Position numbers and translations under genes: made by a program. A stretch of DNA of 64,000 nt from Streptomyces capillispiralis (GTDB lineage Bacteria; Actinomycetota; Actinomycetes; Streptomycetales; Streptomycetaceae). Positions 1 to 7,650 of the stretch are shown here, in pieces. Under the pieces are notes generated by a model that was not told where the DNA came from, searched no databases, and saw only the letters and a list, made by a program, of their open reading frames with translations. The DNA lies in the NCBI RefSeq assembly GCF_007829875.1, contig NZ_VIWV01000001.1:4992501-5056500 (forward strand), in the 5' to 3' direction. Positions within the stretch are counted from its first letter, which is position 1. Every line of letters begins with the position of its first letter.

Positions 1-503
1 AGCACCTGATCGGCCGGGGCCGGCGCACCATAGCCCACATCACCGGCCGCCTCGACGTGTACGGCGCGGAGCGGCGCATCGACGGCTACCGCGACGCCCT
101 GCGCGACGCGGGGCACGCGGTGGACGAGCTGCTGATCGAGTCGGGCGACTTCTCCGAGGACGGCGGCCGGCGCGCGATGGCGGCGCTGCTGGAGCGCCGC
201 CCCGACCTGGACGCCGTCTTCGCGGCCTCGGACGTCACCGCGGCCGGCGCCCGGCACGCGCTGCGCGAGGCGGGCCGGCGCATCCCCGATGACGTGGCGC
301 TGGTCGGCTACGACGACTCGGCGATCGCCCGACACATGGATCCGCCGCTGACGAGTGTGCGCCAGCCGATCGAGGAGATGGGCCGCGCGATGATCGACCT
401 GCTGCTCGCGGAGGTCGCCGACCGCCGCCCGCCGGTGTCCCGGGAGCTGGGGCGGCGCCAGATGGTCCTGGCGACGGAACTGGTGGCCCGCGCCTCGTCG
501 TGA
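1..503 (+). CDS. LacI-family transcriptional regulator, C-terminal part (5' end outside window)
   Basis: The frame is open from the window edge (first full codon at base 3) to a TGA at 501-503. Only the periplasmic-binding-protein-like effector domain is present. Family hallmarks are the stretch LIGRGRRTIAHITGR near the start, AVFAASDVTAAGARHALRE in the middle, and the C-terminal VALVGYDDSAIARHMDPPLTSVRQ block that closes LacI/GalR sensor domains. The N-terminal HTH lies upstream of the window. The family normally represses sugar-uptake or glycosidase genes in response to a sugar. Its target cannot be inferred because its neighbours are off-window. It ends convergently with the short reading frame that follows. 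Confidence 0.9.
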   Translation, partial: HLIGRGRRTIAHITGRLDVYGAERRIDGYRDALRDAGHAVDELLIESGDFSEDGGRRAMAALLERRPDLDAVFAASDVTAAGARHALREAGRRIPDDVALVGYDDSAIARHMDPPLTSVRQPIEEMGRAMIDLLLAEVADRRPPVSRELGRRQMVLATELVARASS

Positions 504-507
504 CGCC

Positions 508-735
508 TCAGCGCTCCGCGCCGTCGGGGTCCGGGGCCTTCATGACCCCGCCGGTGTGGAACGCACCGGCGGGGACGCGGTGCGCCCCGCGCTCCCACCA
601 CCGGGGGTCGGTGGCCCGCTCGTAGTCCCTGCGCGGGCCGGCCGGGATCAGGCCCGGACGCCGGTCCGGCAGTGGTCGGCCGTTGGCCCCGGCCCACGCG
701 CTGATCTCCCCTAAGTCGTCCGCCGGTGAACCCAT
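508..735 (-). pseudogene. Possible short gene or gene remnant, unrecognised
   Basis: An open minus-strand frame runs into tRNA-His; the only sensible internal ATG is at 735, giving about 75 residues (MGSPADDLGEISAWAGANGR at the start, HTGGVMKAPDPDGAER at the end). The composition looks protein-like, with Trp-rich ATDPRWWERGAHRV, but I do not recognise a family. Codon 8 is TTA (712-714), very rare in Streptomyces. The upstream frame overlaps the tRNA and its hairpin, so any longer version is not credible. It may be a decayed 3' fragment or chance open frame. Confidence 0.22.
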
Positions 736-819
736 GACCGCGTACCCGGGGAGGCGGTCCTCGGCGAGCACGGTGCGGGCTGGGCCGGCCCGCTGACATC
801 CCGGCGCCGGAAACGAGTT

Positions 820-852
820 CAGCCGGTGACCTTGTCGCAAGGTCACCGGCTG
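820..852 (-). terminator. Hairpin downstream of tRNA-His
   Basis: A perfect 14-bp inverted repeat (CAGCCGGTGACCTT and its complement) with a 5-nt loop starts about 10 nt after the 3' end of the minus-strand tRNA-His. There is no long U run, as is common in Streptomyces. Position and strength fit a tRNA terminator or 3' processing hairpin. Confidence 0.75.
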
Positions 853-861
853 ACTACTCAG

Positions 862-935
862 GGTGAGTGACGGGACTCGAACCCGCGGCATCCTGGACCA
901 CAACCAGGTGCTCTACCAGCTGAGCTACACCCACC
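862..935 (-). tRNA. tRNA-His (anticodon GTG)
   Basis: Read on the minus strand it begins GGTGGGTGTAGCTCAG, has the anticodon arm CCTGGTTGTGGTCCAGG with anticodon GTG, and a T arm GCGGGTTCGAGTCCCGT. The 7-bp acceptor stem GTGGGTG/CACTCAC closes with one G-T wobble, and the extra 5' G (position 935) can pair with the discriminator C, as expected for the histidine identity element G-1. A strong hairpin follows it. Confidence 0.95.
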
Positions 936-1052
936 ATGGCCTTGTCGGTTGAGGTCAGTGACTTCTCCGACCGGCCGAGAAAAAGTGTACAGGGTCCGAA
1001 GGGGTGCTCGCGCACGCTTTCCGCGGCGGCCCCCGACGACCCCCCGATCCGC

Positions 1053-1655
1053 CTACTGAGCAGGCAGGACGTGCTTCGCGGCGATCTTCTTCGCGGTGTC
1101 CGAGTCGGGGCCCGGCTGCGGGACGAAGACGGCCTCGCGGTAGTAGCGCAGTTCCGCGATGGACTCGCGGATGTCGGCGAGCGCGCGGTGGTTGCCGTTC
1201 TTCTCGGGGCTGTTGAAGTACGCCCGCGGGTACCAGCGGCGGGCCAGCTCCTTGATGCTGGACACGTCCACGATGCGGTAGTGCAGGTAGTCCTCCAGGA
1301 TCGGCATGTCCCGCAGCAGGAAACCGCGGTCGGTGCCGACGGAGTTGCCGCACAGGGGGGCCTTGCCCGGATCCTTGACGTGCTCCCTCACATACGCGAG
1401 GACGCGCTGTTCGGCGTCCTCCAGCGTCGTGCCGTTGTCCAGCTCGGCGAGCAGCCCGGACGCGGTGTGCATCGCGCGCACCACCTCCGGCATCGTCTCC
1501 AGGGCCCGCTCCGGCGGGCGGATGACGATGTCCACGCCCTCGCCGAGCACGTTCAGCTCGGAGTCGGTGACGAGGGCGGCCACTTCGATGAGCGCGTCGT
1601 CCGACAGCGAGAGGCCGGTCATCTCGCAGTCGATCCACACCATGCGATCGTTCAT
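1053..1655 (-). CDS. orn: Oligoribonuclease (DEDDh 3'-5' exoribonuclease)
   Basis: This 200-residue protein degrades 2-5 nt RNA fragments, and linear pGpG from c-di-GMP turnover, in the cytoplasm. The DEDDh motifs are visible: VWIDCEMTGL near the N-terminus (Asp9, Glu11), GNSVGTDRGFL in the middle, and NHRALADIRES near the C-terminus. Length is normal for the family. It lies directly downstream of adpA on the same strand, the conserved Streptomyces arrangement. A strong hairpin sits between the two, so orn probably also has its own promoter in 1656-1767. The ATG at 1655 begins MNDRMVWIDCE, the usual start for the family. Confidence 0.97.
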   Translation of the reverse strand: MNDRMVWIDCEMTGLSLSDDALIEVAALVTDSELNVLGEGVDIVIRPPERALETMPEVVRAMHTASGLLAELDNGTTLEDAEQRVLAYVREHVKDPGKAPLCGNSVGTDRGFLLRDMPILEDYLHYRIVDVSSIKELARRWYPRAYFNSPEKNGNHRALADIRESIAELRYYREAVFVPQPGPDSDTAKKIAAKHVLPAQ

Positions 1656-1767
1656 GTGTCTAACCTTACGGGGCGCCGAGCCCGGCGGGACCGGCCCGCG
1701 GTGCGCGGGGCGCCGGTGTGAACGTCACAGGGGCGGCCGTCTTCGGGGCCGGAGCGGCCGGGAACGG

Positions 1768-1802
1768 CCGAAGGGCCGGAGGCGGTGCCTCCGGCCCTTC
1801 GG
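1768..1802 (-). terminator. Strong hairpin between adpA and orn
   Basis: A perfect 15-bp stem (CCGAAGGGCCGGAGG and its complement) with a 5-nt loop lies 12 nt after the adpA stop codon on the adpA strand. It should terminate or attenuate most adpA transcripts before orn. Confidence 0.8.
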
Positions 1803-1814
1803 TCCGCGGTCGTC

Positions 1815-3044
1815 TCAGGGTGCGCTGCGCTGGCCCGGGACGCCCGGGGCCGATGCCGTCAGGGACGGGCCCAGGGCGCTCGCCGCGGTGCGGCGGGACT
1901 GGTGCGGCAGCGGACTGTCCGGGTGCAGGGACGGCGGGAGCTGGTGCCCCGCGTGGCCCGGCTGGCCGGACGAGAGCGCTCCCGGGCCGCCCTGGCCGGC
2001 CTCGGTGTCCTGGCCCCGTTCGGCCTGCGGGCGCCGCGCTCGGTACGCGGCCCGGTAGGCGGCCGGGGACGAACCCAGCTGACGCCGGAAGTGCCCGCGC
2101 AGGGCGACCGGCGAGCGGAAGCCGCAGCGGCCGGCGACCTCGTCCACCGAGTAGTCCGACGTCTCCAGCAGGCGCTGCGCCTGGAGCACCCGTTGCGTGA
2201 TCAGCCATTGCAGCGGCGCGCTGCCGGTCAGCGAGCGGAAGCGGCGGTCGAACGTACGACGGCTCATGTACGCGCGTGCCGCCAGCGTCTCCACGTCGAA
2301 CTGTTCGTGGAGGTGCTCCAGCGCCCAGGCGACGACCTCGGCGAGCGGGTCGGCGCCGATCTCCTCCGGTAAAGACCGGTCGAGGTAGCGCTCCTGGCCT
2401 CCGGAGCGGCGCGGCGGGACGACCAGGCGCCGGGCGAGTGCCCCCGCCGCCTCGTTGCCGTGATCGGTGCGCACGATGTGCAGGCACAGATCGATGCCGG
2501 CCGCCGTACCCGCCGACGTCAGCACGTCGCCGTCGTCCACGAAGAGTTCGCGCGGGTCGACGTGCACCGACGGATAGCGTTTCGCCAGCGTCGGCGCGTA
2601 CATCCAGTGGGTGGTCGCGGGCCGGCCGTCCAGCAGGCCCGCCGCCGCCAGCACGAAGGCGCCGGTGCACAGCCCGACGATGCGGGCGCCCTCCTCGTGG
2701 GCCCGGCGCAGCGCGTCGAGCGCCTCCTCCGGCGGTGGCGAGGTGATCGAACGCCAGGCCGGCACCACGACGGTGCCCGCCCGGGATATCGCCTCCAGGC
2801 CATGTGGCGCGGTGAGTTCCAGGCCCCCCGTGGTCCGCAGCGGGCCCTCCTCGCCGCCGCACACCAGCAGCCGGTAGCGCGGCACGCCGGCGTCCTGGCG
2901 GTCAACCCCGAACACCGACAGCGGTATGGAACTCTCGAAGATGGGGCCGCCGCTGAACAGCAGCACCGCGACGATCTCCTTGCGGCGGCGCCCGGAGAGT
3001 TTCCGGGCCGCGGTTTCCGGCGCGGCAGTGGAGTCGTGGCTCAT
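1815..3044 (-). CDS. adpA: AdpA, AraC-family global developmental regulator
   Basis: This 409-residue regulator of morphological differentiation and secondary metabolism has a DJ-1/GATase1-like dimerisation domain (about residues 25-190: VLLFSGGPIFESSIPLSVFG, GLCTGAFVLAAAGLLDGRPA) followed by an AraC DNA-binding domain with two HTHs (about 235-330: LAARAYMSRRTFDRRFRSLTG, VAGRCGFRSPVALRGHFRR). The C-terminal tail is Pro/Ser-rich and low in conservation, as usual. Codon 225, in the linker between the domains, is TTA (2370-2372), so translation should depend on the bldA tRNA-Leu(UAA), as known for AdpA/BldH. Start: ATG at 3044 preceded by GAGGGGGG at 9-nt spacing. Neighbour orn and the long upstream region are typical of this locus. 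Confidence 0.97.
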   Translation of the reverse strand: MSHDSTAAPETAARKLSGRRRKEIVAVLLFSGGPIFESSIPLSVFGVDRQDAGVPRYRLLVCGGEEGPLRTTGGLELTAPHGLEAISRAGTVVVPAWRSITSPPPEEALDALRRAHEEGARIVGLCTGAFVLAAAGLLDGRPATTHWMYAPTLAKRYPSVHVDPRELFVDDGDVLTSAGTAAGIDLCLHIVRTDHGNEAAGALARRLVVPPRRSGGQERYLDRSLPEEIGADPLAEVVAWALEHLHEQFDVETLAARAYMSRRTFDRRFRSLTGSAPLQWLITQRVLQAQRLLETSDYSVDEVAGRCGFRSPVALRGHFRRQLGSSPAAYRAAYRARRPQAERGQDTEAGQGGPGALSSGQPGHAGHQLPPSLHPDSPLPHQSRRTAASALGPSLTASAPGVPGQRSAP

Positions 3045-3173
3045 ACTGCTAAGCCCCCCTCGGTGGTCGCGGCTCCTCGGTTGTGTCGCTCCTGCACGTT
3101 TCCCCTCGGTCCTGCACGAGTCCCCCGCCGTAAGACATCAAGATCGAATCTACTGTGTCCCGTCGTGCACCGG

Positions 3174-3223
3174 TGGCCAGTTCGGCACGCGGTGCATTGT
3201 CGACTTGGCAACTTGGCGTGAAG
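3174..3223. promoter_or_regulatory. Two candidate AdpA-binding sites upstream of adpA
   Basis: TGGCCAGTTC at 3174-3183 matches the published AdpA consensus TGGCSNGWWY at all ten positions, and TGGCGTGAAG at 3214-3223 matches nine of ten. They lie 40 bp apart, about 130-180 bp before the adpA start. AdpA is known to control its own gene, so these suggest autoregulation. A possible -10 (TAGATT, complement of 3147-3152) lies just downstream; that is weaker evidence. Confidence 0.5.
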
Positions 3224-3414
3224 CATTCGATCACGAAGGGTTGCACTCGTGGGCCGTGCAGGGAAGTGCGCCTCGTCGCGGTGGCCAATCCCCGTAGGGT
3301 GCGCAGGGCCCGCGAGGCCCTTTCCGTGCAGGTCGAACGAGGGGTGAGGGGTGGTTACGGCAGGGGACGCACACCGGCCAGAAGTTGGCTGAAAAGTTGC
3401 GGGGGCGTGTATGG

Positions 3415-3436
3415 AAACCGGTCAACCGACCGGTGT
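3415..3436. promoter_or_regulatory. 22-bp imperfect inverted repeat in the adpA upstream region
   Basis: AAACCGGTCAA and CCGACCGGTGT form an inverted repeat matching at 8 of 11 positions per half. Size and ACCGGT content recall operators of TetR-type gamma-butyrolactone receptors such as ArpA/ScbR, which are known to act at adpA in S. griseus. Spacing differs from the published consensus, so this is a candidate only. Confidence 0.35.
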
Positions 3437-3616
3437 ACCCGCGTGATCGCGCCGAGGGTGCCCGCCTACCCCGGTTCCGGCCCGCCGAACGCCGGCCCGG
3501 TGAGAACTCCCGCGGAACGGACGATGGCGGGCGCTTCCGTCCCCCCGCCCGCTCCCGCCCGGCCCCGCTCGGCGCGGGGCCGATCCGGGCGCGACGCGGG
3601 GCGTCTGTGGTCCGGC

Positions 3617-3652
3617 TCACGCGAGGGTTCACGCGAGGGTTCCCGCGAGAGC
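3617..3652. repeat. Three 12-bp tandem repeats
   Basis: TCACGCGAGGGT occurs at 3617-3628 and identically at 3629-3640, followed by the degenerate copy TCCCGCGAGAGC at 3641-3652. It lies between adpA and the usp gene and could be a multi-site protein target or a replication-slippage product. Confidence 0.75.
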
Positions 3653-3792
3653 CACTGTCGCGGCCCAGTGAATCCCGTGCAAACCGCCTGTACGGGGCAG
3701 CAACCATTGCGTGACGGGCGGACCCTCGTGCATGCTCCGGGGAACCCGCCGGAGACCAGGTGCGGGATATGGGCTTAGGAGGCGTGCCGCCG

Positions 3793-3806
3793 TACCCTTG
3801 AGGGTA
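3793..3806. promoter_or_regulatory. Small palindrome TACCCT-TG-AGGGTA upstream of usp
   Basis: A 6-bp inverted repeat with a 2-nt centre about 85 bp before the usp start. It could be an operator or part of a promoter for the stress gene; no regulator is assigned. Confidence 0.3.
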
Positions 3807-3887
3807 TGGGGTTGGGAAGGTATTTCCCGGACACAGCTCCGCCGCACACTGTCGTCCCATCAAAAGGATCACAACCCCGAGACAGCC

Positions 3888-4415
3888 ATGGCCGGTCACG
3901 AATTCTTCGAACCCGCGGACCGCAAGCGGCCGGTCGCCGATCCCACGGCGGCCGAACCCCTGGCGGCGGAGGAGTCGCGTCACCCCTGCGACCCCGCGTT
4001 CCGGCACGGTGTGGTCGTCGGCTTCGACGGCTCCACCTCCAGTGAACGGGCCCTCGCGTACGCCATCGGCATGGCGCGGCGCTCCGGCTCGGGACTGATC
4101 ATCGTCCACGTCGCCAACCGGCTGCCCACCACGGTGTGGGCGGGCTGCGAGCCGCCGGTCTTCGTCGACGTCCCGGACCACCGCACGGAGGTGCTCGGCC
4201 TGGAGCTGGCCTGTGCGGACTACCTCGCCGAGGTGCCCTGGATCCTGGTCGAGCGCGGCGGGGACATCTGCCACGAACTCGAAGAGGTGGGGCGGGAGTA
4301 CTCCGCCGACGCGATCGTCGTGGGGTCCACCCACGGTCTCGTCGGGCGGCTCTTCGGGTCCGTCGCCGGAAGGCTGGCCAAGCGGGCACAGCGCCCGGTC
4401 GTGGTCATCCCGTAA
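3888..4415 (+). CDS. Universal stress protein (UspA) family
   Basis: This 175-residue single-domain USP has an N-terminal low-complexity extension of about 38 residues, then the fold starts at VVVGFDGSTSSERALAYAIGMARRSG (Asp and Ser of the nucleotide site), with LIIVHVANRL, and ends VVGSTHGLVGRLFGSVAGRLAKRAQRPVVVIP. The ATP-binding GxxGx9GS motif is altered to a GSTHG...GS arrangement, so nucleotide binding is uncertain. The ATG at 3888 was chosen because it opens the conserved protein; the ribosome site (AAAAGGAT) is rather far upstream and the frame stays open further 5'. It ends convergently with glmS across a terminator hairpin. Confidence 0.85.
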   Translation: MAGHEFFEPADRKRPVADPTAAEPLAAEESRHPCDPAFRHGVVVGFDGSTSSERALAYAIGMARRSGSGLIIVHVANRLPTTVWAGCEPPVFVDVPDHRTEVLGLELACADYLAEVPWILVERGGDICHELEEVGREYSADAIVVGSTHGLVGRLFGSVAGRLAKRAQRPVVVIP

Positions 4416-4422
4416 GTCGGCA

Positions 4423-4459
4423 ACGGCCCCCGCGTGCCGGATGGCAGCGTGGGGGCCGT
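4423..4459. terminator. Bidirectional terminator between usp and glmS
   Basis: ACGGCCCCC and GGGGGCCGT form a 9-bp perfect stem around a 19-nt loop, placed between two convergent stop codons (4415 and 4505). Confidence 0.7.
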
Positions 4460-4504
4460 CCTGTGGTGCGGGCCCGTGCGGGCGCGCGAGGTGCCGGGCC
4501 GGTA

Positions 4505-6322
4505 CTACTCGACCGTTACCGACTTCGCCAGGTTCCTCGGCTTGTCGATGTCCCGGCCCAGGGCCAAAGCCGTGTGGTAGGCGAGGAGTTGGAGCGGGAT
4601 GCCCATGAGGATCGGGTCCAGCTCGTCCTCGTTCTTGGGGACGAGGATCGTGTGGTCGGCCTTCTCCTGCTCCTGGTGGGCCACCGCGAGGATCTTGCCG
4701 CTGCGGGCCTTGATCTCCTCCATCGCCGCGCGGTTCTTCTCCAGCAGGTCGTCGTCCGGGACGATCGCCACCGTCGGCATGGCGGGCTCGATCAGCGCCA
4801 GCGGGCCGTGCTTCAGCTCCGAGGCCGGGTAGGCCTCGGCGTGGATGTAGGAGACCTCCTTGAGCTTCAGGGAGGCCTCGCGGGCCACCGGGTAACCTCG
4901 GACGCGGCCGATGAAGAGCATCGAGCGGGCCTCGGCGTACTCCAGGGCCAGCTTCCTGACCTCCTCCTCCTGCTCCATGATCCCGGCGATCTGCTCCGGC
5001 AGCCGGCGCAGGCCCTCGATGATCCGCTTGCCGTCGCGCACCGACAGGTCGCGGGTGCGGCCCAGGTGCAGGGCGAGCAGGGCGAAGGCGACGCAGGTGT
5101 TGGTGAAGCACTTGGTGGAGACCACGCACACCTCGGGCCCGGCGTGCACGTAGACGCCGCCGTCCGCCTCGCGGGCGATCGCGGAGCCGACGACGTTGAC
5201 CACGCCCAGCACCCGCGCGCCCTTGCGCTTCAGCTCCTGCACCGCCGCCAGCACGTCGTACGTCTCACCGGACTGGGAGACCGCGATGTACAGGGTGTCG
5301 GGGTCCACGACCGCGTTGCGGTAGCGGAACTCGGAGGCCGGCTCGGCGTCGGCGGGGATGCGGGCCAGCTCCTCGATCATCTGCGCGCCGATCATGCCCG
5401 CGTGGTACGAGGTGCCGCAGCCGAGGATCTTCACGCGGCGGATCCGGCGCGCCTCGCGGGCGTCCAGGTTGAGGCCGCCCAGGTGCACGGTGGAGAAGCG
5501 GTCGTCGATCCGGCCGCGCAGCACGCGGTCCACGGCCTCCGCCTGCTCGTGGATCTCCTTGTGCATGTAGGTGTCGTGGCCGCCCATGTCGTAGGAGGCC
5601 GCCTCCCACTCCACGGTGGTCGGCTCGGCGGTGGTGCGGGTGCCCTCGGTGGTGTAGGTGCGGAAGTCGTCCGCCTTGAGGGTGGCCATCTCGCCGTCGT
5701 CGAGGGTGACGATCTGCCGGGTGTGCGCGACCAGCGCCGCTATGTCGGAGGCGACGAACATCTCCTTCTCGCCGATGCCGAGGACGACCGGCGAGCCGTT
5801 GCGGGCCACGACGATGCGGTCCGGGAAGTCGGCGTGCAGCACGGCGATGCCGTAGGTGCCCTCGATCAGCCGGACGGTCTCGCGGACCTTGTCCTCCAGC
5901 TTCTCCGCCTGGGAACGGGCGATGAGGTGGGTGAGGACCTCGGTGTCCGTCTCGGAGAGGAACTCCACCCCGTCCGCCTCCAGCTTGCGGCGCAGGTCGG
6001 AGGCGTTGTCGATGATGCCGTTGTGGACGACGGCGACCTTGCCCTCGGCGTCCAGGTGCGGGTGGGCGTTCACGTCGGAGGGGGCGCCGTGGGTGGCCCA
6101 GCGGGTGTGGGCGATGCCCGTGGTGCCCTTGAAGCGCGCCGGGACCTTGGCCTCCAGGTCGCGCACCCGGCCCTTGGCCTTGACCATCTTCAGGCCGGAG
6201 GCCTTCGGCGACGTGACGGCGATGCCCGCCGAGTCGTAGCCGCGGTACTCCAGGCGCTGCAGGCCCTCCAGCAGCAGGGGAGCGACCTCACGCCTGCCGA
6301 TGTATCCGACGATTCCGCACAT
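4505..6322 (-). CDS. glmS: Glutamine-fructose-6-phosphate aminotransferase (isomerising)
   Basis: This 605-residue enzyme makes glucosamine-6-phosphate from fructose-6-phosphate and glutamine, the first step towards UDP-GlcNAc and peptidoglycan. The N-terminal class II amidotransferase begins MCGIVGYIGRR, with Cys2 as nucleophile; the THGAPSDVNAHPHLD region follows. Two SIS sugar-isomerase domains include GCGTSYHAG, SQSGETYDVLAA and ASLKLKEVSYIHAEAY. The protein ends LAKSVTVE, the canonical C-terminus that carries sugar to the active site. No glmS ribozyme-like leader is present in the 38 nt to the next gene. It is next to GlcNAc-related hexosaminidase genes. Confidence 0.97.
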   Translation of the reverse strand: MCGIVGYIGRREVAPLLLEGLQRLEYRGYDSAGIAVTSPKASGLKMVKAKGRVRDLEAKVPARFKGTTGIAHTRWATHGAPSDVNAHPHLDAEGKVAVVHNGIIDNASDLRRKLEADGVEFLSETDTEVLTHLIARSQAEKLEDKVRETVRLIEGTYGIAVLHADFPDRIVVARNGSPVVLGIGEKEMFVASDIAALVAHTRQIVTLDDGEMATLKADDFRTYTTEGTRTTAEPTTVEWEAASYDMGGHDTYMHKEIHEQAEAVDRVLRGRIDDRFSTVHLGGLNLDAREARRIRRVKILGCGTSYHAGMIGAQMIEELARIPADAEPASEFRYRNAVVDPDTLYIAVSQSGETYDVLAAVQELKRKGARVLGVVNVVGSAIAREADGGVYVHAGPEVCVVSTKCFTNTCVAFALLALHLGRTRDLSVRDGKRIIEGLRRLPEQIAGIMEQEEEVRKLALEYAEARSMLFIGRVRGYPVAREASLKLKEVSYIHAEAYPASELKHGPLALIEPAMPTVAIVPDDDLLEKNRAAMEEIKARSGKILAVAHQEQEKADHTILVPKNEDELDPILMGIPLQLLAYHTALALGRDIDKPRNLAKSVTVE

Positions 6323-6360
6323 AGGGGGTGTTCCTCGCTGTAGACGGTGGGCCGTAGGGA

Positions 6361-6618
6361 TCAGCCGTAGACGATGCGGCGCAGCTGCCGGAGCGAGAGC
6401 TCGGGCGGGGCCACCGCGCGGTATCTCAGGTCCGCCTCGATCCGTTCGAAGATCGCCGCGTTCACCAGGCCCTGGGCCTGGAGCTCGCGGTGGCGGCGAC
6501 GGACGTACTCCTCGGTCGTCTCGTCGAAGTAGGCGAGCACGTCCTGGACCACGCGCAGCGCCTCGCCCCGGCTGAGGGGCGTGGACCGCGTCAGATGATC
6601 AACAAGTTCGTCGTGCAC
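6361..6618 (-). CDS. Small conserved-type hypothetical protein
   Basis: An 85-residue acidic/basic protein (VHDELVDHLTRSTPLSRGEA... ending RQLRRIVYG), predicted largely helical and soluble; I do not recognise a named family. The GTG at 6618 was chosen because AGGA lies 8 nt upstream; an ATG at 6702 would add 28 residues that run through the 22-bp palindrome and look non-coding. It lies 38 bp upstream of glmS on the same strand, so co-transcription with glmS is likely. Confidence 0.65.
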   Translation of the reverse strand: MHDELVDHLTRSTPLSRGEALRVVQDVLAYFDETTEEYVRRRHRELQAQGLVNAAIFERIEADLRYRAVAPPELSLRQLRRIVYG

Positions 6619-6656
6619 CCGATGATCCTGGAGCACGGGCGGCCGTTTCGCAAGAA

Positions 6657-6678
6657 ACCTGCCCGATATCGGGCAGGT
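6657..6678. promoter_or_regulatory. Perfect 22-bp palindrome
   Basis: ACCTGCCCGAT followed immediately by its exact complement. It lies 39-60 bp upstream of the GTG start of the small gene that precedes glmS and 37 bp after the stop of the DUF4429 gene. With no loop-forming spacer it looks more like a dimeric-protein operator than a terminator, though it could also end the DUF4429 transcript. Confidence 0.55.
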
Positions 6679-6714
6679 GATGGCGGCTACGGCCTCATGC
6701 ACTGCACATCGCGG

Positions 6715-7620
6715 TCACATGCGCTTCAGGACCGCCTGCTTGGCCAGGGTGAACTCCTCGTCCGTCAGCACCCCCGACCGGTGCAGCTCGCCCAGCTCCC
6801 GCAGCCGGCGCAGCAGGGCGTCGTGGCCGTCCTCGGCGGGCGTCGGTGTGGGTGCGGGCGCCGGGGCGAGGGCCGGTGGGCGGCCGGTCCCCGGCTCCCG
6901 GGGCGGGTCGTCGACGGGTGCGGCGGGGTGCGGCAGCCGGGCCTGGACGGCGGCGGCGACGAGCGCCATCAGCGGGTCCTTCTTGAAGCCCCACAGCTCC
7001 ACCGAGTTGGGGTCGTACTTCGCCGGTGCCTTGGTGGGGGCGTTCCGCACGGTGAAACGGAGGTGGCCGTTCTCCAGGCCGGCCGCCGGCTGCCACTCCA
7101 CCGCGGTCAGGTCCGCCACCGCGAGGGTGCGGGTGCCGGCGGCGGCCTTGGCGTCCTCCGTCTTCCAGTTCCACTCCAGCCGGACGCGCTCGCCGTCGAA
7201 GCTCACCGTGCCGTCCCCGGCGGAGACCGACAGCGGCACCGACGGGCCGGGCAGCAGGTACTCGGCGACCGGGTCGGCGGGGACCTGGTCCAGCAGCAGC
7301 GCGGTGCGGACCTCCTCCGCGAAGTACTCGGCGACGCCGTAGCGGTCGGAGTCGACGATCAGCTGGTAGGGGTCGTGCGGCTCGGTGAGCCGGCCGCCCG
7401 TCGCGTGCAGCAGCGGGTCGGCGCCGTCGCGCAGCCGCAGCCTGAGCCGCCCCGTCCTCTTGCCCTGTTCGAAGGAGATGCCCGCCAACGCCCTGAGGGG
7501 GAGCGCCAGTTCACCCAGGGTCCTGCGGAGCAGGCCGACGTTCTTGTCCCGTCCGGGCGTCAGTCGCAGGGCGTCCCCGTCGAAGGCCCATGTGCCGTCC
7601 TTCTGGATGATTTCCGCCAT
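6715..7620 (-). CDS. DUF4429 protein with C-terminal SHOCT domain
   Basis: This 301-residue cytoplasmic protein has two DUF4429-like halves: residues 1-100 begin MAEIIQKDGTWAFDGDALRL, and residues about 130-225 repeat the pattern with DGTVSFDGERVRLEW and LWGFKKDPLMALVAAA. A Pro/Ala-rich linker (about 235-260) leads to a short SHOCT oligomerisation motif at the end, LLRRLRELGELHRSGVLTDE. Function of DUF4429 is unknown; related PH-like folds suggest protein or lipid binding. It is divergent from the hexosaminidase gene, and the DasR-like site lies between the two starts, so that regulator could affect both. Confidence 0.85.
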   Translation of the reverse strand: MAEIIQKDGTWAFDGDALRLTPGRDKNVGLLRRTLGELALPLRALAGISFEQGKRTGRLRLRLRDGADPLLHATGGRLTEPHDPYQLIVDSDRYGVAEYFAEEVRTALLLDQVPADPVAEYLLPGPSVPLSVSAGDGTVSFDGERVRLEWNWKTEDAKAAAGTRTLAVADLTAVEWQPAAGLENGHLRFTVRNAPTKAPAKYDPNSVELWGFKKDPLMALVAAAVQARLPHPAAPVDDPPREPGTGRPPALAPAPAPTPTPAEDGHDALLRRLRELGELHRSGVLTDEEFTLAKQAVLKRM

Positions 7621-7650
7621 GGGGGGATTGTTTCACCGGATCTGCGGGAG

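Larger units (their letters stand above)
3045..3887. other. Long intergenic region upstream of adpA and of the usp gene
   Basis: About 840 bp with no convincing gene, lying between divergently read adpA and the universal stress gene. It contains two AdpA-type sites, a 22-bp inverted repeat, a triple 12-bp tandem repeat and a TACCCT palindrome, listed separately. Streptomyces adpA genes are known for unusually long, heavily regulated upstream regions. No small RNA could be identified by eye. Confidence 0.7.

Noticed and set aside
6323..6360. glmS ribozyme/riboswitch upstream of glmS
   Set aside because: Only 38 bp separate glmS from the preceding gene, far too short for the ribozyme, and no matching motif is present.
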